Of a DNA stretch of 8,905 nt, positions 1 to 8,905 are shown one piece after another (positions within the stretch are counted from its first letter, which is position 1; every line of letters begins with the position of its first letter). The position numbers were made by a program, and so were the translations under genes. The notes under the pieces were generated by a model. It was not told the DNA's origin. It searched no databases and saw only the letters and a program-made list of their open reading frames with translations. Where the stretch lies: the NCBI GenBank assembly GCA_023399465.1, contig JAEWPB010000116.1, positions 1 to 8,905 on the forward strand. The letters run 5' to 3'. The stretch is from Pseudomonadota bacterium. GTDB taxonomy: Bacteria > Pseudomonadota > Alphaproteobacteria > Rhizobiales > Rhizobiaceae.

Positions 1-314
1 TCGAGAACGCGCAGCGAACGCTCGACTTCGATGGTGAAGTCAACGTGGCCGGGGGTGTCGATGATGTTGAAGCGGCGGGTCTTGCCGTCACGGCCCTTCC
101 AGAAGGTCGTGGTCGCAGCGGACGTGATGGTGATGCCGCGTTCCTGCTCCTGCTCCATCCAGTCCATGGTCGAAGCGCCATCATGGGTTTCACCCATCTT
201 GTGCGACTTGCCGGTGTAGTACAGGATGCGCTCGGTCGTCGTCGTCTTGCCGGCGTCGATGTGCGCCATGATACCGAAGTTACGGTAATCTTCGATCTTA
301 TATTCGCGTGCCAT
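1..314 (-). CDS. fusA: Elongation factor G, N-terminal part (cut by window edge)
   Basis: EF-G is the cytoplasmic GTPase that drives translocation of tRNA and mRNA on the ribosome and, with RRF, ribosome recycling. Only the first 104 codons are present; the gene runs off the left edge. The translation begins MAREYKIEDYRNFGIMAHID. The P-loop AHIDAGKT is at residues 17-24, the switch I region with RGITI at about 59-63, and the G3 motif DTPGH at 86-90, all intact, so the GTPase domain looks functional. The ATG at 314 is preceded by a purine-rich GGAAGGTAGG stretch, and it fits the family N-terminus. It lies 19 nt after the rpsG stop, which fits co-transcription in the str operon (rpsL-rpsG-fusA, usually followed by tufA, not visible here). 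Identification is secure; domains II-V cannot be judged. Confidence 0.97.
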   Translation of the reverse strand, partial: MAREYKIEDYRNFGIMAHIDAGKTTTTERILYYTGKSHKMGETHDGASTMDWMEQEQERGITITSAATTTFWKGRDGKTRRFNIIDTPGHVDFTIEVERSLRVL

Positions 315-333
315 TTGGGCCTACCTTCCGAGA

Positions 334-804
334 TTACCAGCGATAGTGCGAGAATGCACGGTTGGCGTCAGCCATCTTGTGCGTGTCTTCGCGCTTCTTG
401 ACAGCAGAGCCACGGTTGTTGGCAGCATCCATGAGTTCGCCGGAAAGGCGATCGATCATGGTGGTCTCGTTGCGCTTGCGAGCAGCGGTGATCAGCCAAC
501 GAATGGCGAGGGCCTGGCGGCGCTCCGGACGAACGTCGACCGGGACCTGGTAAGTCGCACCACCAACGCGGCGCGAACGGACTTCAACGTGCGGCGCGAC
601 ATTGTCGAGCGCCTGATGGAACACGCCGAGCGGCTCAGCCTTGGCCTTGGCCTGGACTACGTCGAACGCACCGTAAACAATGCTTTCGGCCACGGACTTC
701 TTGCCGTGGAGCATGATGGCGTTCATGAACTTCGTGACGACCAGATCGCCGAACTTCGGGTCCGGATTGATCTCACGCTTCTCTGCACTATGGCGTCGGG
801 ACAT
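334..804 (-). CDS. rpsG: 30S ribosomal protein S7
   Basis: S7 is a primary 16S rRNA-binding protein that nucleates assembly of the 30S head and contacts the E-site tRNA and mRNA. The product is 156 residues, the usual bacterial length, starting MSRRHSAEKREINPDPKFGD and ending FSHYRW. The conserved segment RRVGGATYQVPVDVRPERR (about residues 78-96) and the AIRWLI helix follow in the expected order. The ATG at 804 has a GAGACGAGAAG purine stretch immediately upstream. It is the second gene of the str operon, 76 nt after rpsL and 19 nt before fusA. In E. coli, S7 represses its own operon by binding the rpsL-rpsG spacer; whether the spacer here does the same cannot be told from sequence alone. 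No anomaly is visible. Confidence 0.98.
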   Translation of the reverse strand: MSRRHSAEKREINPDPKFGDLVVTKFMNAIMLHGKKSVAESIVYGAFDVVQAKAKAEPLGVFHQALDNVAPHVEVRSRRVGGATYQVPVDVRPERRQALAIRWLITAARKRNETTMIDRLSGELMDAANNRGSAVKKREDTHKMADANRAFSHYRW

Positions 805-880
805 ACTTCTCGTCTCTCAACTTTGCGGGCGCTTTATCACGCGGAGAACCTCGCGCAGCGCCGAATTGGTTAAACCCGAA
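805..880 (-). other. rpsL-rpsG intercistronic spacer
   Basis: This 76-nt spacer is longer than the 19-nt rpsG-fusA gap. In E. coli the equivalent spacer is the S7 translational operator. Here I see only short imperfect pairing (CGCGAGG with CTCCGCG, about 842-857) and no convincing match to the E. coli structure. It also carries the rpsG ribosome-binding site. A regulatory role is inferred from position only. Confidence 0.3.
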
Positions 881-1252
881 TTACTTCGGACGCTTTGCAC
901 CGTACTTCGAACGGCGCTGCTTGCGGTTCTTGACGCCCTGGGTGTCGAGTACGCCGCGGATGATGTGGTAACGCACACCCGGAAGGTCCTTGACGCGGCC
1001 GCCACGGATCATGACTACCGAGTGTTCCTGAAGGTTGTGACCTTCACCCGGGATGTAGCCAATGACTTCGAAGCCGTTGGTGAGGCGGATCTTGGCAACC
1101 TTACGGAGAGCCGAGTTCGGCTTCTTCGGGGTCGTGGTGTAGACGCGGGTGCAAACGCCACGCTTCTGCGGGTTTTCCTGCAGGGCAGGAACCTTGTTAC
1201 GCTTAACCTGTGCCTGACGCGGCTTACGGATCAGCTGATTTACGGTAGGCAT
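881..1252 (-). CDS. rpsL: 30S ribosomal protein S12
   Basis: S12 sits at the 30S decoding centre and controls accuracy of codon reading. The product is 123 residues, the normal length, starting [12 protein letters not shown] and ending SKYGAKRPK. The [13 protein letters not shown] loop has K43 and K44, and GGRVKDL has K88 and D89. K43 and K88 are the common sites of streptomycin-resistance substitutions and are wild-type here; D89 is the residue methylthiolated by RimO in E. coli. I chose the ATG at 1252 because it gives the family N-terminus and has AAGGG upstream at about 8 nt. The reading frame stays open for 42 further codons upstream, but that extension does not belong to the family. It is the first gene of the str operon, preceded by a long leader and followed by rpsG after 76 nt. 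Confidence 0.98.
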
Positions 1253-1335
1253 ATAACCATCCCTTGCAAAATCTTGTCTCGATACCCTTTCGGGCGTAAC
1301 GGTTTGCCGTCTCCGGCGGTACCACACGTCCTCAT
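1240..1335 (-). other. Possible 31-codon upstream ORF overlapping the rpsL start
   Basis: An ATG at 1335 opens a 31-codon frame that ends with TAA inside the first codons of rpsL, overlapping it by 13 nt in a different phase. An internal ATG at 1260, eight bases before the rpsL ATG, is in the same small frame. No ribosome-binding site precedes the ATG at 1335, so this is most likely chance. It is recorded because overlapping upstream frames can couple or attenuate translation of the next gene. Confidence 0.12.
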
Positions 1336-1387
1336 GCGCAAAACGTGGCCCAATCCGCTTCTCGCAGATGGACCACAAAAGGCAGAG

Positions 1388-1407
1388 GACGCAAAAGGAT
1401 CTGCGTC
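1388..1407 (-). other. Hairpin in str operon leader
   Basis: GACGCA (1388-1393) and TGCGTC (1402-1407) form a perfect 6-bp stem with an 8-nt loop. It lies about 100 nt into the predicted leader of rpsL. Stability is moderate and no U-tract follows closely, so it does not look like a simple terminator. A role in regulation is not shown. Confidence 0.35.
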
Positions 1408-1464
1408 ATGCGTGCGGCATTCGTGTCTTCAACGTGCGTTTCGAACCTTGTTTGAGGTGATTTT

Positions 1465-1481
1465 CGAGACGTGTCGCCTCG
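1465..1481 (-). other. Hairpin near the start of the str leader
   Basis: On the minus strand CGAGGCG-ACA-CGTCTCG forms a 7-bp stem with one G.U pair and a 3-nt loop, followed by AAAAT. It would lie within about 45 nt of the predicted transcript 5' end. It could be a 5'-stabilising element or part of a leader fold; it lacks a U-tract and is not a terminator. Confidence 0.35.
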
Positions 1482-1515
1482 GACAGCCTGCCTCACATGG
1501 GTTCCGATGGAGGGC

Positions 1516-1544
1516 GTACTACTGTTTTCCCTCTGCCCCGTCAA
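1516..1544 (-). promoter_or_regulatory. Candidate str operon promoter
   Basis: On the minus strand TTGACG (1544-1539, preceded by C to give the CTTGAC form common in rhizobial housekeeping promoters) is followed by a 17-nt spacer and TAGTAC (1521-1516). The -35 matches well (5 of 6 to TTGACA); the -10 is weak (3 of 6). The bases upstream (AATATTTGGCGTTAAC) are AT-rich for this genome, as expected of an UP-like element. A start near 1509 would give a 5' leader of about 257 nt before rpsL. Inferred; no transcript data. Confidence 0.5.
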
Positions 1545-1633
1545 GAGTTAACGCCAAATATTCTTGGACGACGGGCCGCGAAACCCATGATTTCCGGGCC
1601 TCTCGGAGGCATTATGCTCCAAAACCGGTGTCG

Positions 1634-1661
1634 TGGCAAAGTTGCCGTTAGGCATTTGCCA
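1634..1661. repeat. Bulged inverted repeat in the divergent region
   Basis: TGGCAAA (1634-1640) pairs with TTTGCCA (1655-1661); inside, TGCC (1643-1646) pairs with GGCA (1651-1654) around a GTTA loop, with a two-base bulge (GT). The total is 11 bp. It is flanked by AAAA on the plus strand and so is not a terminator for either direction. It lies 103 bp before the 97-aa gene and about 90 bp upstream of the str -35. It could be an operator or the 5' hairpin of the plus-strand transcript. Confidence 0.4.
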
Positions 1662-1752
1662 AAAATCCGTTTAAGGAATCGTAAGAGATGGCCGCCGGGC
1701 TTGCCGCGCCGATATCACCCGATTCTGCCGGCGACCGATTCTATCGAGCAAC

Positions 1753-1757
1753 AAGGA
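1753..1757 (+). promoter_or_regulatory. Ribosome-binding site of the 97-aa gene
   Basis: AAGGA lies 7 nt before the ATG at 1765 and decides the start over the in-frame Met codon 14 codons later, which has no such sequence. Confidence 0.75.
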
Positions 1758-1764
1758 TAATCGC

Positions 1765-2058
1765 ATGGCCGCCTCCCCCGACAACGACAACGAGCGCGAC
1801 GAACCGATGGTTTTCATCGTCATCGGCAAGGCCTACGAGAACAAGGACAGCGAAGGCATCGACATCCATGTCGTGCTTTCGGCTCCCGACGACGACAGCG
1901 CCGTGCGCGAAACGCTGAACGCGCTGTCCGAAGAAGGCTTCATCGAAGCCGACCTCGATCAGATCGGCACCCTGACCGAAGTGCCCGAGGACGAGCCGCA
2001 TGCATCCGCCTACAAGGGCGCCCTCGAGGGCGAAGTGGCGATCATCCGCTTCGCCTGA
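1765..2058 (+). CDS. Small acidic protein of unknown function
   Basis: I do not recognise a named family. The product is 97 residues and strongly acidic (about 24 Asp/Glu against 6 Lys/Arg), starting MAASPDNDNERDEPMVFIVI. A charged, probably flexible N-terminus (1-14) leads into a predicted strand (MVFIVIG, 15-21), a second strand (DIHVVLS, 33-39), a helix (about 44-57) and a final strand (EVAIIRFA, 90-97), suggesting one compact alpha/beta domain. There is no signal peptide, membrane segment, cysteine or DNA-binding motif that I can see, so a cytoplasmic location is likely. The ATG at 1765 has AAGGA at 1753-1757, well spaced; the alternative Met at residue 15 has no ribosome-binding site. 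It is the only plus-strand gene, divergent from rpsL and convergent with the peroxidase gene, and ends in its own terminator. I recall similar small hypothetical genes, sometimes labelled transcriptional regulator, near rpoC-rpsL in rhizobia, but cannot verify that. Confidence 0.85.
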   Translation: MAASPDNDNERDEPMVFIVIGKAYENKDSEGIDIHVVLSAPDDDSAVRETLNALSEEGFIEADLDQIGTLTEVPEDEPHASAYKGALEGEVAIIRFA

Positions 2059-2102
2059 CGACTATCGGCCTCCCGCTAGGCACATCAACACGTCACGATC
2101 CG

Positions 2103-2133
2103 AGGCCGCCCACCGGGCGGCCTTAACGTTTTC
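2103..2133 (+). terminator. Rho-independent terminator of the 97-aa gene
   Basis: AGGCCGCCC (2103-2111) and GGGCGGCCT (2115-2123) form a perfect 9-bp GC-rich stem with an ACC loop. TAACGTTTT follows, so the T-tract is displaced by a few bases. It lies 45 nt after the stop codon of the plus-strand gene. Confidence 0.75.
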
Positions 2134-2197
2134 GGCTGCCTAGGTGTTTTTCCCTGGCGGCCCGGCCATTGCCCACCCTCGCCTGGCGTTGTCATAG

Positions 2198-2222
2198 AAA
2201 AGGGCCGCCCGCCGGGCAGCCC
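2198..2222 (-). terminator. Rho-independent terminator of the peroxidase gene
   Basis: Read on the minus strand, GGGCTGCCC and GGGCGGCCC form a 9-bp stem (one G.U pair) with a GGC loop, directly followed by TTTTCT. It starts 24 nt after the stop codon of the cytochrome c peroxidase gene. The hairpin is nearly identical in sequence to the plus-strand terminator at 2103-2123. Confidence 0.85.
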
Positions 2223-2246
2223 CCTCCTTCTCCATGTGACACATGA

Positions 2247-3302
2247 TCAATCGTTGATCGCAGCCGTCGGCTTCGGGGTCGCTGCGGTTTCCGCCGGAAG
2301 GACCGGATATACGACTTCCGGCACCTTGCCGGTCAGCGAGTTGAGGAAGGCGACAATCAGATCGACCTCGTCATCCTTCAGTTCCTCACCGAGCTGGGCC
2401 GTGCCCATCACCGCGACTGCTTCCTTCAGATCCCAGACCTTGCCGGAATGGAAGTAGGGTGCCGTCAGCGCGATATTGCGCAGCGGCGCAGCGCGGAAGA
2501 CGTAGGAATCATCGACGGTATTGGTTACCGCAAAGCGTCCCTTGTCGCCCGCCGGCAGCACATCGGCGCCGGGCTTCTCGATCAGGCCGAAGGGATAGTA
2601 GCCCTCGCCGCCGACATTGATGCCGCCATGGCAAGACGCACAGCCCTTGTCGATGAAGAGCGACAGGCCCTTCTTCGCATCCGCGGACAAGGCGGCTTCG
2701 TCACCGTTCAGATAGGCGTCGAACGGCGCAGGCGTGATGAGGGTCGCCTCATATGCCTCGATCGCCTTGGCAAAGTTGTCGAAAGTCACCGGATCCTTCT
2801 CTTCCGGGAAGGCCCCTTCGAACCAGTCGACATACTGCGGCATGGACTTCAGGGTCGCTATGACATTCACGGGGGTATTCGCCATTTCGACGCCGGCCTG
2901 GACCGGACCCTTCGCCTGTGCCTTGAGGTCGTCAGCGCGGCCATCCCAGAACTGGGCGATGTTGAACACCGCATTCAGCACGGTCGGGGAGTTACGCGGT
3001 CCCTTCTGCCAACCGTGACCGATCGAGGTCTCCAGGTTGTCATCGCCGCCGGTCGCCAGATTGTGGCACGAATTGCAGGAAAACACGCCCGAAGCCGACA
3101 TGCGGGGATCAAAGAACAAGGCCTTGCCCAGCGAGATCTTTTCCGGAGTGATCGGGTTGTCCTTGACCGAAGGAATTGTCGAAGGCAGCGGCTTGAAAAT
3201 CTCGATCGCTGTTTCCCGCAGGTTCTCCGGCGGCGGATCTGTAGCAAAAGCAGCAGTCGCCCCTAACAGGCACGCCGCCAATGAAGGCAGAAAGGGTTTC
3301 AT
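2247..3302 (-). CDS. ccpA: Di-heme cytochrome c peroxidase, periplasmic
   Basis: Bacterial cytochrome c peroxidases reduce hydrogen peroxide to water in the periplasm with electrons from small cytochromes c or cupredoxins. The product is 351 residues. MKPFLPSLAACLLGATAAFA is a Sec signal peptide with likely cleavage before Thr21. Two c-type heme motifs are present: CNSCH (76-80, peroxidatic heme of the N-terminal domain) and CASCH (221-225, electron-transfer heme), the latter followed by the typical GGINVGGEGYYPFG. By recall of the Pseudomonas enzyme, H96 (IGHGW), W119 (FWDGR) and E139 (GVEMANT) match the loop histidine, bridging Trp and catalytic Glu, and M299 (AVAVMG) is the probable axial ligand of the second heme; a Met rather than Tyr argues against MauG. 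I chose the ATG at 3302 because GGAG lies about 7 nt upstream; the Met codon at 3314 has no such site. It is monocistronic, with its own terminator, and has an FNR/FixK-like box upstream, suggesting expression at low oxygen. The Pro/Ala-rich tail after residue 330 looks disordered. Confidence 0.95.
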   Translation of the reverse strand: MKPFLPSLAACLLGATAAFATDPPPENLRETAIEIFKPLPSTIPSVKDNPITPEKISLGKALFFDPRMSASGVFSCNSCHNLATGGDDNLETSIGHGWQKGPRNSPTVLNAVFNIAQFWDGRADDLKAQAKGPVQAGVEMANTPVNVIATLKSMPQYVDWFEGAFPEEKDPVTFDNFAKAIEAYEATLITPAPFDAYLNGDEAALSADAKKGLSLFIDKGCASCHGGINVGGEGYYPFGLIEKPGADVLPAGDKGRFAVTNTVDDSYVFRAAPLRNIALTAPYFHSGKVWDLKEAVAVMGTAQLGEELKDDEVDLIVAFLNSLTGKVPEVVYPVLPAETAATPKPTAAIND

Positions 3303-3336
3303 CAGTATCTCCATACGTCGTTGAACGGAGACAACT

Positions 3337-3390
3337 TTCGGTCAATGCCGTGGCATCGGGATTGAGCCAGATCAACACAATTTGACCGAA
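3337..3390. repeat. 9-bp inverted repeat around the anaerobox
   Basis: TTCGGTCAA (3337-3345) and TTGACCGAA (3382-3390) are perfect reverse complements separated by 36 bp. The FNR/FixK-like box (3362-3375) lies between them, its centre 5 bp from the centre of the repeat. This may be an operator for a second regulator or a chance repeat; spacing is too wide for an ordinary RNA hairpin terminator. Confidence 0.4.
3362..3375 (-). promoter_or_regulatory. FNR/FixK-like anaerobox upstream of the peroxidase gene
   Basis: On the minus strand TTGAT-CTGG-CTCAA matches the FNR/FixK consensus TTGAT-N4-ATCAA at 9 of 10 defined positions. The centre is at about 3368.5, 66 nt before the chosen ATG. A class II arrangement (centre at -41.5) would place the transcript start near 3327, leaving a 25-nt leader. 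The predicted -10 there is weak, as is common at activator-dependent promoters. Related regulators (FnrN, NnrR, DNR) bind near-identical sites, so the regulator cannot be named. Confidence 0.6.
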
Positions 3391-3579
3391 CACGAGAGAA
3401 CGGTGAACGTTCGCCCCCACCTTGCCTATCGTCAAGGCGACAGGGTGCGACATATCGCCCACATCGGACCGAACACCGGCGGAGGCCATATTCCGCGCCC
3501 GTTTTTGCGACTCGGCCCCGACTTATCCATCCGGCTGCCGCTGATGTGGCCCCCTCGCCGGCGCGTTCCTCGCCCCACG

Positions 3580-3609
3580 AAAAAACCGCCCGGATTGCTC
3601 CGGACGGTT
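3580..3609 (-). terminator. Rho-independent terminator of rpoC
   Basis: On the minus strand AACCGTCCGGA and TCCGGGCGGTT form an 11-bp stem (one G.U pair) closed by a GCAA tetraloop of the stable GNRA type, and TTTT follows directly. It lies 49 nt after the rpoC stop codon and ends the rpoB-rpoC transcript before the peroxidase gene, so that gene needs its own promoter. Confidence 0.9.
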
Positions 3610-3658
3610 GCTGTTCTGGCTAGGGTCGCGAGCGCCGGTTGAAGCTCGCCCCCAAAGC

Positions 3659-7872
<4,214 letters not shown>

Positions 7873-7917
7873 GCCTGTCTCCTTCATGGGGCGATGAGCC
7901 CTCGGCTTGCGATCGGA

Positions 7918-7941
7918 ACCGGTGCTTCCCGGGAAACCGGT
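7918..7941. repeat. Nested palindromes ahead of rpoC
   Basis: Two copies of the self-complementary ACCGGT (7918-7923 and 7936-7941) flank TTCCCGGGAA (7926-7935), itself a perfect 10-bp palindrome. In RNA the two ACCGGT copies can pair. Position is 46 nt before the rpoC start. Function unknown. Confidence 0.4.
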
Positions 7942-8020
7942 CCGACGCGAAAACGACAATAACCGCAGAATGCGGCGAAAATTCCCTGCCGGATCAGCGG
8001 CGCGGCGATCCAGCGGGAAC

Positions 8021-8047
8021 GGTGTGCGCTGCTTTACAGCGCACACC
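8021..8047 (-). other. Strong hairpin between rpoB and rpoC
   Basis: GGTGTGCGCTG (8021-8031) and CAGCGCACACC (8037-8047) form a perfect 11-bp stem with a 5-nt loop, starting 11 nt after the rpoB stop. No U-tract follows on either strand, so it is not a standard terminator. It may be an RNase III processing site, an mRNA 3'-end stabiliser or a partial attenuator; E. coli has RNase III sites elsewhere in its rpoBC operon. Role inferred only. Confidence 0.6.
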
Positions 8048-8058
8048 CTGTCAAAACG

Positions 8059-8905
<847 letters not shown>

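Larger units (their letters stand above)
1253..1764. other. Divergent intergenic region between rpsL and the 97-aa gene
   Basis: This 512-bp stretch holds no protein gene I can support. Its left half is the str operon leader on the minus strand, with a candidate promoter at 1516-1544 and hairpins at 1388-1407 and 1465-1481. Its right half must hold the promoter of the plus-strand 97-residue gene; I could not find a convincing -35/-10 pair there. A bulged 11-bp inverted repeat lies at 1634-1661 and a small GCCTC/GAGGC hairpin at 1598-1610. Confidence 0.6.
3303..3658. other. Intergenic region between the peroxidase gene and rpoC
   Basis: This 356-bp stretch holds the peroxidase ribosome-binding site and upstream control region (3303-3390) and the rpoC terminator (3580-3609). 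Between about 3391 and 3579 I see no gene and no structured element; the small open frames there have no ribosome-binding site and no recognisable protein. Confidence 0.6.
7873..8058 (-). other. rpoB-rpoC intercistronic spacer
   Basis: This 186-nt spacer contains a strong hairpin just after the rpoB stop (8021-8047), a small CCGCA/TGCGG hairpin (7963-7975), a cluster of palindromes (7918-7941) and the rpoC ribosome-binding site. The rpoC frame stays open across it, but the predicted extension (starting MCAVKQRTPF) is not part of any beta' I know, so it is treated as non-coding. Confidence 0.6.

Noticed and set aside
1253..1378. 42-codon in-frame N-terminal extension of rpsL
   Set aside because: S12 has a fixed N-terminus (MPTVNQL here) with its own ribosome-binding site; the extension lies in the leader and resembles nothing.
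1332..1409. 25-codon possible leader peptide in the str leader (ATG at 1409)
   Set aside because: No ribosome-binding site, no run of regulatory codons and no paired terminator/antiterminator that I can see.
1634..1650. Sigma-54 type promoter at TGGCAAAGTTGCC
   Set aside because: The GG to GC spacing is 7 nt instead of the required 10.
680..1651. 323-codon plus-strand open frame across rpsG, rpsL and the leader
   Set aside because: Overlaps two certain ribosomal protein genes in antisense and has no family resemblance.
2448..3266. 272-codon plus-strand open frame opposite the peroxidase gene
   Set aside because: Antisense shadow; the minus-strand frame has two heme motifs and a signal peptide.
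2247..3302. MauG-type di-heme enzyme instead of a peroxidase
   Set aside because: The second heme has a probable Met ligand (M299) rather than the MauG Tyr, and no methylamine-utilisation genes are nearby.
7873..8046. 58-codon in-frame N-terminal extension of rpoC
   Set aside because: The ATG at 7872 has AAGGAG at ideal spacing and gives the rhizobial N-terminus; the extension covers the rpoB-rpoC hairpins.

Overview
The window looks like the chromosome of an alphaproteobacterium, most likely a member of the Rhizobiales/Rhizobiaceae. The grounds are the close fit of the RpoB, RpoC, S12, S7 and EF-G sequences to the rhizobial versions as I remember them, high GC in third codon positions, and a CTTGAC-type -35 element. 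No database search was possible, so genus level is open.

Layout, read on the minus strand, which carries all but one gene. The right end (8905 down to 8059) is the C-terminal part of rpoB, followed by a 186-nt spacer with a strong perfect hairpin and then rpoC (7872-3659), which closes with a clear rho-independent terminator. rpoC carries an apparent single-base deletion near 4543-4545 that splits it into two frames. Next comes an isolated gene for a periplasmic di-heme cytochrome c peroxidase (3302-2247) with its own terminator and an FNR/FixK-like box upstream. A small acidic protein of unknown function (1765-2058) lies on the plus strand, converging on the peroxidase gene; two nearly identical terminator hairpins separate them. 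The left end is the start of the str operon: a candidate promoter near 1516-1544, a roughly 257-nt leader, rpsL (1252-881), rpsG (804-334) and the first 104 codons of fusA (314-1).

Functionally, the flanks are the core transcription and translation machinery (RNA polymerase beta and beta', ribosomal proteins S12 and S7, elongation factor G). Between them sits a two-gene island: a peroxide-detoxifying enzyme probably induced at low oxygen, and an orphan acidic protein divergent from the str operon. Both appear to be independent transcription units.

I found no CRISPR array, tRNA, rRNA, insertion sequence, phage gene or obvious new multi-gene system. The items most worth a second look are the rpoC frameshift, the operator region of the peroxidase gene, the hairpins in the rpoB-rpoC spacer and in the divergent 1253-1764 region, and the uncharacterised 97-residue protein.
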